Origin: Deferribacteres bacterium
GTDB taxonomy: Bacteria; Zhuqueibacterota; Zhuqueibacteria; Zhuqueibacterales; Geothermadaptataceae
Length of the DNA stretch: 64,000 bases
Assembly: GCA_020633675.1 (NCBI GenBank)
Contig: JACKDE010000007.1
Span: 74,381 to 138,380, forward strand
Reading direction: 5' to 3'
The translations under genes were made by a program, and so were the position numbers. Below are positions 25,246 through 33,829 of the stretch, piece by piece. The notes beneath the pieces are model-generated. The model did no database searches. It was not told where the DNA came from and saw only the letters and a list, made by a program, of their open reading frames with translations. The first letter of the stretch is position 1. Every line of letters begins with the position of its first letter.

Positions 25246-26661
25246 GTGGAAAAACAACAACTCGTTGTGATCGGTGGTGGGCCCGGCGGCTATGCCGCAG
25301 CGTTTCTTGCCGCCGATCTTGGTATGTCCGTAACATTGATTGAAAAGGAAGAAAATCCCGGTGGTGTTTGCCTTTATCGTGGTTGCATCCCATCAAAAGC
25401 CCTGCTGCACGTAGCCAAATTGCTACGCGAGACGGAGCATGCTGAAAATTGGGGGATTCATTTTGGAAAACCTAAAATAGAGCTGGATAAGTTGCGGGAT
25501 TGGAAGAACAGCGTGGTGCAAAAGATGACAGGTGGACTCGGTCAGCTATCGAAAGCACGCAAAATCAACTACGTCCAAGGCCACGCCAAGTTTGTTGATG
25601 CCCACACGGTGACTGTAGAGAAGAGTGATGGTGGTGAAGAGACCATTTCCTTTGAGAATGCCATTCTCGCGACAGGCTCACGTCCGGCCACCATACCAAA
25701 TCTGGATCTCGATTCCCCACGTTTAATGGATTCGACCGCCGCCCTTGATCTCGAAAATATCCCCAAGACATTGCTGGTGGTAGGCGGCGGCTATATCGGC
25801 CTGGAATTAGGCTCCGTTTACGCCGCCCTCGGTACCAAAGTCACGGTTGTCGAAATGCTGCCGGCCCTTTTGCCCGGTGCCGATAAAGACCTGGTCGCTG
25901 TGCTATCCCGCGAGATCAAATCGATCATGCACAAAGTCTACACTAAAACTAAAGTGACTGGCATGACCGAGAAAAAGAACGGTATCGAGGTTGCGCTCGA
26001 AGGAGAATCGGTCGACAAGGAAAAGCAGACTTTTGAAAAAGTTTTGGTCTCGATTGGCCGCAAGCCGAACAGCCAGAATCTTGGCCTTGAGAAGACCAAG
26101 GTGGTGGTCAATCAACGTGGCTTTGTGGAAGTGGACGTGCAGCGTCGCACTGCTGAATCCAATATTTTTGCCATCGGCGATATTACCGGTGATCCGATGC
26201 TGGCACATAAGGCATCACATGAAGGCCGTGTCGCAGTTGAAGTGATTGCTGGACACAAAGTTGGGTTCGAGCCCAACGCCATACCGGCAGTCATTTTTAC
26301 GGACCCTGAGCTCGCCTGGTGTGGTTTGACGGAGGAAGAAGCCAAATCGCAAGGCATCGACTACGAAGTGGCAAAATTCCCATGGGGCGCATCTGGCCGC
26401 GCAACCACTTTGGATCGCTCAGACGGGATGACCAAGCTTATTTTAGAGCCTGAAACCACACGTGTTTTAGGTGTCGGGATTGTCGGGCCCGGTGCCGGCG
26501 AATTGATTGCTGAAGGCGTGCTGGCTGTCGAAATGGCAGCGCTGGCATCGGATGTCAAGCTGGCCATCCACGCCCACCCGACACTTTCCGAAACAGTAAT
26601 GGAAGCTGCTGAAGTTTTCTTCGGTCAAAGCACTCATGTCTATCGTCCCAAGAAAAATTGA
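25246..26661 (+). CDS. lpd: dihydrolipoyl dehydrogenase (E3)
   Basis: 471 residues from the GTG at 25246, chosen because GAGGA lies 7 nt upstream and because the FAD Rossmann motif VVIGGGPGGYAAA should start near the N-terminus; the open frame reaches back to 25180. The redox-active cysteines are C42 and C47 in GVCLYRGCIPSKAL. The NAD-binding motif is VVGGGYIGLELGSV, and the active-site His/Glu pair is in HAHPTLSETVMEA. The enzyme reoxidises the dihydrolipoyl group of E2 with NAD+. It overlaps the NFACT-R gene by 4 nt. Confidence 0.96.
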   Translation: MEKQQLVVIGGGPGGYAAAFLAADLGMSVTLIEKEENPGGVCLYRGCIPSKALLHVAKLLRETEHAENWGIHFGKPKIELDKLRDWKNSVVQKMTGGLGQLSKARKINYVQGHAKFVDAHTVTVEKSDGGEETISFENAILATGSRPATIPNLDLDSPRLMDSTAALDLENIPKTLLVVGGGYIGLELGSVYAALGTKVTVVEMLPALLPGADKDLVAVLSREIKSIMHKVYTKTKVTGMTEKKNGIEVALEGESVDKEKQTFEKVLVSIGRKPNSQNLGLEKTKVVVNQRGFVEVDVQRRTAESNIFAIGDITGDPMLAHKASHEGRVAVEVIAGHKVGFEPNAIPAVIFTDPELAWCGLTEEEAKSQGIDYEVAKFPWGASGRATTLDRSDGMTKLILEPETTRVLGVGIVGPGAGELIAEGVLAVEMAALASDVKLAIHAHPTLSETVMEAAEVFFGQSTHVYRPKKN

Positions 26662-27035
26662 AAATAGCGTACAAAATTAAGACATTTATCAGTTCGACCG
26701 GCTACGAAATTCTGGTTGGACAAGACGAGGCAAGCAACGATTATCTCTCGCTTAAGTTAGCCGCCCAAAATGATACCTGGCTACATGTTGCAGGCGTGCC
26801 TGGTAGTCACGTGGTGTTGAAATGTGAGAAGCCTGACAAGCAAACCTTGCAGGAAGCCGCTGGCCTTGCTGCGTGGTTCTCCAAAATGCGCCAGGGCGGT
26901 AGGGTTGCGGTTTCGTATTGTCCGGCCAGAAATGTACACAAACCACGCGGCGCAAAGCCTGGAAGCGTAACGCTCTCCTGCCACAAAATCATTACTGTTC
27001 GCCCCCAACTTCTCGAAAGCAGCGAAACCGAATGA
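26658..27035 (+). CDS. stand-alone NFACT-R (DUF814) RNA-binding domain protein
   Basis: 125 residues starting at a TTG that overlaps the lpd stop (TTGA), so it depends on coupled translation. The whole protein is one NFACT-R domain: GYEILVGQDEASNDYLSLK, NDTWLHVAGVPGSHVVLK (matching the family D-x-W-x-H...PGSHV pattern) and KPRGAKPGSVTL. In RqcH/NEMF/FbpA proteins this domain sits at the C-terminus and contacts RNA or the ribosome. Here the NFACT-N, HhH and coiled-coil parts are absent. Function is unknown. Its place inside the pyruvate dehydrogenase operon gives no clear clue. Confidence 0.85.
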   Translation: MKIAYKIKTFISSTGYEILVGQDEASNDYLSLKLAAQNDTWLHVAGVPGSHVVLKCEKPDKQTLQEAAGLAAWFSKMRQGGRVAVSYCPARNVHKPRGAKPGSVTLSCHKIITVRPQLLESSETE

Positions 27036-27376
27036 TGAAAATGACGCGTGAACAGCGCAAAACTCGCCTGCCGCTGATTCTGGGCATGCTGCCATTTGCA
27101 GCAACCGCTATAGATGCTTTTGGCGAAAATCAGATTCTGATGGGATCTGCAAATCTTATTGTCTGTGCGGCCAATGCGATTGCACTGAAGTATATAGACA
27201 AAATGCAGCACAATACCAACATTGTGCTTTTTTTAATCAATGCCGCAGTCGCACTAATTGTCAGTTATGCCTACTTTCAGGAAGGTAAAAAGGGTTTGCC
27301 GTATGCATGGCTTCTCGTTTGCATCGTTTTTGTCGGTGCCGCATTTTTTGTGCAGCGAAAGAAGAAATCAGGATAA
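27032..27376 (+). CDS. small membrane protein, three to four helices, uncharacterised
   Basis: 114 residues from the ATG at 27032, which overlaps the NFACT-R stop as ATGA. A longer frame upstream (from 26918) runs through the NFACT-R gene and is not credible. Hydrophobic segments lie at about 14-30, 38-55, 65-82 and 90-106, with a basic C-terminal end RKKKSG. No known family is recognised. The coupled overlap suggests it is produced together with the NFACT-R protein. Confidence 0.65.
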   Translation: MMKMTREQRKTRLPLILGMLPFAATAIDAFGENQILMGSANLIVCAANAIALKYIDKMQHNTNIVLFLINAAVALIVSYAYFQEGKKGLPYAWLLVCIVFVGAAFFVQRKKKSG

Positions 27377-27402
27377 TCTGTGAAAAAGGTGAGTGAAGAG
27401 CG

Positions 27403-28101
27403 ATGAATCAACCAACGAAGCGCCGACTTGCTGGCCTGGATGTCTATCAAATCGGCAATGAGCCGAAAGCACCATATGTTATTCTCTTCCACGGCTACGG
27501 TGCCAATGCCTTTGACCTGATGCCACTGAGCCAAGCTTTGCTTTCCAATTGCAAGGTCAATTGGCTTTTTCCAGATGGCTGTATCGATGTTGACTTGGGC
27601 TATGGCATGATGGGCAAGGCCTGGTTTCAAATTGATGTAGTGGCACTGCAAGAAGCGATGATGCGGGGTGAATATCGCGATTTGTCGCAAGGTTTGCCAG
27701 ATGGTTTTGAGCGTGCGCGCGAACTTGGCCAGAACATGTTGGCAGAACTCAATATCCCGATGGGGCAGATCGTTCTCGGTGGCTTTAGTCAAGGTTCGAT
27801 GTTAGCAACAGCTTTAGCTCTGCAAGCGGCAAAGCCTGCTGCAGGATTGGTCATCCTGTCCGGCACCCTCATCGACGAATCAAATTTGCGCAAAATTGCC
27901 AAACGACGTGAAGGCATGCCATTCTTTCAAAGCCACGGTTCCAGTGATCCGCTATTGCCGCATGCAGCTGCACAAAAATTACATCAAATTTTAAGCGATG
28001 CCGGGCTGGCGGGGGAGTGGCACGGCTTTCAGGGCGGCCATGAAATTCCTCAGAATGTCCTGCTTCAACTCAATGCCTTCCTTGAGCGTGTTGCCGGGTG
28101 A
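27403..28101 (+). CDS. carboxylesterase / phospholipase family alpha/beta hydrolase
   Basis: 232 residues, typical of the acyl-protein thioesterase-like Abhydrolase_2 family. The oxyanion region is FHGYGAN (29-35). The nucleophile is Ser129 in GGFSQGS, and the other triad members are Asp182 (SHGSSDPLLP) and His213 (GGHEIP). There is no signal peptide, so it acts in the cytoplasm on small esters or acyl groups. It is the last gene of the plus-strand operon starting at aceE, 26 nt after the membrane protein, and converges on lhr. Confidence 0.9.
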   Translation: MNQPTKRRLAGLDVYQIGNEPKAPYVILFHGYGANAFDLMPLSQALLSNCKVNWLFPDGCIDVDLGYGMMGKAWFQIDVVALQEAMMRGEYRDLSQGLPDGFERARELGQNMLAELNIPMGQIVLGGFSQGSMLATALALQAAKPAAGLVILSGTLIDESNLRKIAKRREGMPFFQSHGSSDPLLPHAAAQKLHQILSDAGLAGEWHGFQGGHEIPQNVLLQLNAFLERVAG

Positions 28102-28148
28102 TAAAGACAACGAGCTGATGCATTAAAACATCTCTCCAGATTCTGGTT

Positions 28149-31100
28149 TCAGCTTGTCGCCCGCGATGGCCACAATACCAGCTTATCGCGTTCGCGCTCG
28201 AATCCCGCTTGCAGAAATTTTGCTGCTTCTGCATGCTTTGCAGCGGACTTGCCATCAATTTGCTGGATTTCGATCCGGCGTCTCGGGCGTAAGTCAGTAT
28301 GGAGGTGCAACCAGTTTTTACATCGTTCAACCAATTCATCCAAATGCGCTTCAGCAAAATCTGCCAGCGCAAACAAACGTGTGCCGAAATTTTCTGAGTA
28401 GACAACCGGTAATCTACCCGCAAACAAAATGTGATTTGATGATGCGCGCGTGACCCGAATTTTCTCACCGGCTCCATTAAGTAGATTCCACTGAATGTGC
28501 CGCCCGAATGGCAAGGCCGGATCGATTGTGCTTAATAGCGTGTATTCTTCGGTTTCAGCTACCTCGCTTCGCTGAACGCGCTTCAGCAACTCTACAGCTT
28601 CAGGCAAAGCAAATTGCACGCCCGAAAGCCCTGCCACAAAATAGCCGTGGTAAATTTCACCTTGCCATTCCAGCCGTTTCAATTGATAAAAGAGCTTTGG
28701 CCATGGCATCAGTCCATTTTCATGCCGATACCATTCTTTTACCAAAATTCCATAGCGCTGCAGCAGCAAGCGCGCTTGCGCCATTGCTCGCTGCTCTTCA
28801 GTCACTTCACGGCCAAAAGCGGCGAAATTACTGGTCAAAAACCACCTGGTTTCTCTTAGCGGCATACTTTTGCGAATATCATATTCGATCTGGCTGCGAG
28901 CGGGGCGCCGCAACCGGCTGCGTTGACGCCAACCGGGAAGGCTTTGTTGCCATGGCTGGGATTGTTCCGATTGTTCAGTGACAGGTTGGTGCAATATCGT
29001 TTGCAGAAAAATAGTATCATTGTCGCAGCTCGCTAGTCCCGAATTCGCGAGAACCGCCAAACCTCGTTGTATCTGTACTAAGCTGAAACCTGTACCGTCG
29101 ATGATATCTTTACCGTAGCTGGCGCCATTGGATTGTAAAAATGAAATGATTGTGCGCTCAGTCTCTGCCAATCCATCTGCTAATGCATCGAGCTGCTCAT
29201 GCGTTGTGCGCAGGTTACCCTGTTGGCGTGCTAACACAAAAACACTACGGCGGCTTTCTTCTGCAGGCTGACTACCATACAGCACAAATTCACCGTTTTT
29301 TACAAGCTGAGTGAAGTGTTCTCGTATTTTATGCAGTTCACCTGTTTTCATTGTTGCCAGGCGCGTGGCAAAGATTTCACGCTCGAGAAAATGCAGGGGC
29401 ATGTGATAACCAGTATATTTTGACAGCACTGCAGACAGCGTTTGATTGGGCTCGCCTATGCCATGCCAGCATAATTGAAACTGCAGAAAATCAGACCATC
29501 GCGCAGGCATGTCGAACTGTCGTCGTTTCGAGATTGCGCGCCGGTACAATTCAGCGAAGTTATCGCGGTCACAGTACACTATTTCATCATTTTCTGCAAG
29601 CAACTTGCCATTCACGATGAGCTTCTGCTCAAGCAATTTGCCAAGAGCCTGCTCGAGCAAATCTCCTGACATCCCCGTCCTTATTTCGATTTCAGTGCCG
29701 CTTTTCGGGCCATGATTTGCCAAATATCGCCGAATCAGTTTTTGGGCAATCGACAAATCCGGATCATGGGAATAGAACGCTGCATCGGTTTGCGCAATCC
29801 ATCCAGCAGCTGTTTCAGTAATTCGCCCTGCTTCCCTCAAGGTTTGCATCCAGGCTGAGACTGCTTCGGCACTACGTTGTTGCAGGTCAGGCTCGGAAAT
29901 CGGCCCCAGTCGTTCGATGATACCAAAAAGCTGTTCTGCATCACATGCGCGCGTTCCCGATGCGAGAAATTGCCAACGTCGCTCAGCATCTTCAACTACA
30001 TCGTTAGTAACGATAGCAGGAATATTTTCTTTGTTGAGAATATCAGCCAGCAATTCGCTGCTGATGAACGCCGCCTGTCCTGGCAAGCGCGTTCGATCAT
30101 TTTCATATAGATTGTTGGCTAAAAAGTTGAAAGTGAGGCCGGAAATCATCGGGGACGGATAGGATGTTTGAACAAAGTGTATTTTGATTTTGCCTGCAAT
30201 GATTTTTTCACTCACATCGCGCAGTCCCGGCAAATCAAAAATATCCTGCAAGCATTCGCGATAGGTTTCAATCACAATAGGGAAGTCCGGGTACTTTTGC
30301 ACCACCTGCAGCAGGTCTGCTGACCGCAGTCGCTGCAGCCACAGCGGAATACGTTTACCTTGCCGAGCGCGCGGCAGCAGCATTGCGCGGCCAGCATTAT
30401 GACGAAAAAAAATAGCGAACGTCGGTGTGTTGGCGAGCGCTCCAACCAGCAATTTCTCTAAATCGTCTCCAGTCATTTTCAATAAGTCTTCAAATGGCGG
30501 TGGCTCGGCGGTATCGAGCAGGCGCAGCAAAATGCCATCATCATCGTACATGTACTGTACCTCTGAGCCATAGCGTTTTTCCAAAGCAGCGGCTAGTGCA
30601 ATCGCCCAGGCACCGTTCACACGGCCTCCAAAAGGTGAATGCAGTGCGACGTGTGGCTCGTTGGACGTATCCCTGTATAATTCGCAAATCAACTCGTGGT
30701 CGGTTGCGACAGCTCCGGTGTGATCCAATTGATCCTGAAAATAATCGATGAGTAATCTACTGGTTCTTCCGTCTGCGTCGATTCTTTCCCGCAGCCAATT
30801 CTGTGCTGTGCCATCTAAGGCATGCTGCAAAAATTCGCGTCGGAAAGCAGCTATTTTAAGGCTGGTAGCGTAGTCGCGGTGTAACAAGCCACCTTTCCAA
30901 AAAGGCGGCTTTGGCTGAATGGCAGCAACCGGTGAGACCAGGATACGGTCATGAGTAATTTGATCGATGCGCCATTCATTATTTCCGAGGTAAAATGTAT
31001 CGCCAACCTGGTTTTCAAAAGCAAATTCTTCGTTGAGATCACCGAGTCGGGTGTTCGATTCCGAGAGATAAACTGTGTAGTTGCCGCTATCCGGTATGGT

Positions 31101-32645
31101 TCCGCCACTCATGGTTGCCAGCAACCTGCTGCCGCGTTGCGCAATCAAGCGGTCATTGACGCGGTCCCAGCTCAAGCGCGGTTTGAGGGCACGAATTTGC
31201 GAATCCTGATAGCGACCAGAAAGCATATTCAAAACATTATCAAAGAGTACCTGCGACAGGTTCCGATAGCAATAGCTCTGCCGAAAAAGGTGGAAAAGAT
31301 CCACGCGAGGCCATTCCTGCAACGCAGCCTCTGCGAGAATTTGTTGTGCCAATACATCCAGGCAGTTTTCCGGTATTGTTGTCTCTTCGATCTCGTTTTG
31401 CTTCATACTGGCTGCCACAGCAATAGCATCGTCGAGGTCAGCACGGAACAGAGGAACAATCCGGCCTTTGCTGGTTGCTGCCAACGTATGACCACTGCGT
31501 CCGACACGTTGCAAGCCGCTGGAAATACTGGTCGGCGCCTGCAGGTGCACCACCAGATCGATGCTGCCGATATCGATCCCCAATTCGAGCGAGCCGGTTG
31601 CGACCACTGCCGGTATATCGCCATTTTTGAGGCGTGCTTCAATCTGGTAGCGCACTTCGCGTGAAATGCTGCCGTGATGTGCCTGCGCAATAACAGCATT
31701 CTCATTACCCGAAGTGCGTTGATGCAGCTCGTTGATTTGGCGCGCGATGCGTTCCGCTTGTGCGCGCATATTTACAAAAATCAAGGTGGTACGATGCTGG
31801 CAGATGTATTGGTAAACCTGCGAGATCACTGCCGGCCAAACTGTTGAATCCGGCAAGTTGTTAAAATTGTCAACCGGACACTCAATTTTCAGATCAAGCT
31901 GTCTGGGCCCGCCACAGTCAATGATGTTGACAGCGCGCTGCTGGATAAAATTTGTTTTCGGATCAATATTTTGGCCTCCCAGGAAGGCCGCAATCCGCTC
32001 CAGCGGACGCTGGGTAGCGGATAGCCCGATGCGCACAGGCTCAAAATCGCAGAGCGGCATGAGGCGTTCGAGCGACAGACTCAGATGCACGCCGCGCTTG
32101 CTGTTGCACATGGCATGGATTTCATCAACAATAATATATTTGAGCTGCCGAAAAATTTCCCGTCCTTGAGCAGAAGTAAGCAGCAGATAGAGCGATTCCG
32201 GCGTTGTTATGAGGATATGAGGTGGCCGCCGTACGATGGACTGACGAACATGCGATGGCGTATCACCGGTGCGAACCTGGGTTCGAATCTCGGGTGGGTG
32301 CCAACCGAGCGATTTGGCGGTTTCTGCGATGCCTGCGAGCGGCTGCTGCAAATTAAGGTAAATGTCATTGTTGAGGGCTTTGAGCGGCGAAATGTACAAG
32401 GTGTGCACGCCTTCACGATTGCGCGCGAACGTTTTGGGCGGTGTATCCATGCCTTTGCGAAACAGCGCATCGATGCACCATAGAAAGGCTGCAAGCGTTT
32501 TACCTGAGCCGGTTGGGGCGAGAATAAGGGTGTGCTCGGATTTGGCAATCGAAGGCCATCCCTGCACCTGTGGCGGACTCGGTGCTGAAAATTGTTGCTG
32601 AAACCAGGTGGCAACAGCCGGGTGAAAGTCTGGCATGGAAGGCAT
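28149..32645 (-). CDS. lhr: Lhr-type DEAD/DEAH helicase, full length
   Basis: 1,498 residues, the size of long bacterial Lhr (E. coli about 1,538). Helicase motifs are APTGSGKT (43-50), the Walker B sequence DEIHAM and motif III LSATQRP. The conserved Lhr core with winged-helix and beta-barrel modules follows, and a large C-terminal region (about 900-1,498) corresponds to the Lhr-CTD. Characterised Lhr enzymes are 3'-5' ATP-dependent helicases that also unwind RNA:DNA hybrids and are linked to DNA repair; the CTD of some homologues has uracil-DNA glycosylase activity. The ligase and phosphoesterase genes seen beside some lhr genes are absent here. Confidence 0.93.
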   Translation of the reverse strand: MPSMPDFHPAVATWFQQQFSAPSPPQVQGWPSIAKSEHTLILAPTGSGKTLAAFLWCIDALFRKGMDTPPKTFARNREGVHTLYISPLKALNNDIYLNLQQPLAGIAETAKSLGWHPPEIRTQVRTGDTPSHVRQSIVRRPPHILITTPESLYLLLTSAQGREIFRQLKYIIVDEIHAMCNSKRGVHLSLSLERLMPLCDFEPVRIGLSATQRPLERIAAFLGGQNIDPKTNFIQQRAVNIIDCGGPRQLDLKIECPVDNFNNLPDSTVWPAVISQVYQYICQHRTTLIFVNMRAQAERIARQINELHQRTSGNENAVIAQAHHGSISREVRYQIEARLKNGDIPAVVATGSLELGIDIGSIDLVVHLQAPTSISSGLQRVGRSGHTLAATSKGRIVPLFRADLDDAIAVAASMKQNEIEETTIPENCLDVLAQQILAEAALQEWPRVDLFHLFRQSYCYRNLSQVLFDNVLNMLSGRYQDSQIRALKPRLSWDRVNDRLIAQRGSRLLATMSGGTIPDSGNYTVYLSESNTRLGDLNEEFAFENQVGDTFYLGNNEWRIDQITHDRILVSPVAAIQPKPPFWKGGLLHRDYATSLKIAAFRREFLQHALDGTAQNWLRERIDADGRTSRLLIDYFQDQLDHTGAVATDHELICELYRDTSNEPHVALHSPFGGRVNGAWAIALAAALEKRYGSEVQYMYDDDGILLRLLDTAEPPPFEDLLKMTGDDLEKLLVGALANTPTFAIFFRHNAGRAMLLPRARQGKRIPLWLQRLRSADLLQVVQKYPDFPIVIETYRECLQDIFDLPGLRDVSEKIIAGKIKIHFVQTSYPSPMISGLTFNFLANNLYENDRTRLPGQAAFISSELLADILNKENIPAIVTNDVVEDAERRWQFLASGTRACDAEQLFGIIERLGPISEPDLQQRSAEAVSAWMQTLREAGRITETAAGWIAQTDAAFYSHDPDLSIAQKLIRRYLANHGPKSGTEIEIRTGMSGDLLEQALGKLLEQKLIVNGKLLAENDEIVYCDRDNFAELYRRAISKRRQFDMPARWSDFLQFQLCWHGIGEPNQTLSAVLSKYTGYHMPLHFLEREIFATRLATMKTGELHKIREHFTQLVKNGEFVLYGSQPAEESRRSVFVLARQQGNLRTTHEQLDALADGLAETERTIISFLQSNGASYGKDIIDGTGFSLVQIQRGLAVLANSGLASCDNDTIFLQTILHQPVTEQSEQSQPWQQSLPGWRQRSRLRRPARSQIEYDIRKSMPLRETRWFLTSNFAAFGREVTEEQRAMAQARLLLQRYGILVKEWYRHENGLMPWPKLFYQLKRLEWQGEIYHGYFVAGLSGVQFALPEAVELLKRVQRSEVAETEEYTLLSTIDPALPFGRHIQWNLLNGAGEKIRVTRASSNHILFAGRLPVVYSENFGTRLFALADFAEAHLDELVERCKNWLHLHTDLRPRRRIEIQQIDGKSAAKHAEAAKFLQAGFERERDKLVLWPSRATS

Positions 32646-32712
32646 ATCGAATCTCAGAATCGATCATTCAACGATGAAGACTGTTCATCGTATTTCGGGG
32701 AAAGCTGCATAT

Positions 32713-32750
32713 AAAAATGCCTGACGGGCGTGCGCAGGTCAGGCGTTTTT
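32713..32750 (-). terminator. rho-independent terminator after korB
   Basis: A 13-bp stem AAAAATGCCTGAC / GTCAGGCGTTTTT (32713-32725 with 32738-32750, one G-T pair) and a 12-nt loop lie 24 nt beyond the korB stop on the minus strand. The minus-strand transcript ends in a U run. Confidence 0.8.
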
Positions 32751-32773
32751 GTCTCTGGGTCACATTGTATGAG

Positions 32774-33829
32774 CTACATCAGCTCAGCCATGAGTTCATC
32801 GAGGGCTTCCGGCTTGGGACGCACCTTCTCTTGCGGCAGAGTGCCCAGCGGCGCGTCATCCAGGTTTAAACGATCGAACAGGTTTTGCTCTTCCGGATTA
32901 ACATAGAAAATGCCGGTAACCAGCTCACCCTGAGTGCGCCGCTCAATCAGCTTTTGAATGGACTCAGCGCGATTATTGGGGGAGTAGTTCTCGGGTAATT
33001 TGCTCAGCAACAGTTGCGAGCCATCATGCATGGTGACATTGACGGTTTCGCCCGGCTCGTAGTCAACATTGATTTCCTCAAAATAAGGTACAAAGCTGAC
33101 CTCGCCAAAATACTCCTCATGCTCCTGAACGTAGGCGTAGCTCTTGGTAGAGCCTTCGTGATCGTTGAAGGTTACGCATGGCGAAATGACATCGATCATG
33201 GCTGTGCCGCGGTGTGCGATGGCCGCTTTTAAAATAGACAAAAGCTGCTTTTTGTCACCGGAAAAGCTGCGTGCCACGAATGTTGCGCCAAGCTCGATTG
33301 CCAGCACGCATGTATCGATTGGCTGAAAATCATTGACCACTCCGGTTTTGAGCGTTGAGCCGATATCAGCCGTCGCGGAGAACTGGCCTTTGGTCAAGCC
33401 ATAGCAACCGTTGTCTTCGATAATGTAGACCAGTGGCAGATTGCGCCGCATCAGGTGGACAAACTGGCCGATGCCGATTGAAGCCGTATCGCCATCGCCA
33501 CTGACGCCGATACCGAGCAGGGTGCGGTTGGCAAGCAAGGCTCCTGTGGCGACTGACGGCATGCGGCCATGCACGGCATTAAATCCGTGCGAGGCACTCA
33601 GAAAATAGGCTGGCGATTTACTCGAACAGCCAATGCCGGACAACTTGACAACAGAGTAGGGATCAATATTCATTTCGTAAAATGCTGAAACAATACGTTC
33701 GGAAATGGCATTGTGCCCACAGCCCGCACATAATGTTGTTTTGCCGCCTTTGTAAAGGCCAAGGTCAAATCCGGCCTGATTGAGTTTGAGTGCAGGATTG
33801 GGAGTTACGACTTTTTGCCTATCTGCCAT
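32774..33829 (-). CDS. korB: 2-oxoacid:ferredoxin oxidoreductase, beta subunit
   Basis: 351 residues with AAGGA 8 nt before the ATG. This is the thiamine diphosphate-binding subunit: N-terminal CAGCGHN, the GIGCSSK cysteine segment, and the TPP/Mg motif GVSGDGDTASIG...EDNGCYGLTKGQ. With KorA it oxidises 2-oxoglutarate, or pyruvate, to the acyl-CoA and passes electrons to ferredoxin. It overlaps the korA stop by 11 nt, so translation is coupled. No ferredoxin-like delta subunit gene accompanies the pair, as is usual for two-subunit KorAB. Confidence 0.93.
   Translation of the reverse strand: MADRQKVVTPNPALKLNQAGFDLGLYKGGKTTLCAGCGHNAISERIVSAFYEMNIDPYSVVKLSGIGCSSKSPAYFLSASHGFNAVHGRMPSVATGALLANRTLLGIGVSGDGDTASIGIGQFVHLMRRNLPLVYIIEDNGCYGLTKGQFSATADIGSTLKTGVVNDFQPIDTCVLAIELGATFVARSFSGDKKQLLSILKAAIAHRGTAMIDVISPCVTFNDHEGSTKSYAYVQEHEEYFGEVSFVPYFEEINVDYEPGETVNVTMHDGSQLLLSKLPENYSPNNRAESIQKLIERRTQGELVTGIFYVNPEEQNLFDRLNLDDAPLGTLPQEKVRPKPEALDELMAELM

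Noticed and set aside
28102..28160. Imperfect inverted repeat GACAACGAGCTGA / TCAGCTTGTC between the carboxylesterase gene and lhr.
   Set aside because: It has a 3-nt bulge and no T-run, and overlaps the lhr stop. Too weak to call a terminator.
30951..31664. 237-codon open frame on the plus strand inside the lhr region.
   Set aside because: It lies wholly opposite conserved Lhr helicase sequence and has no protein-like motif or start signal.
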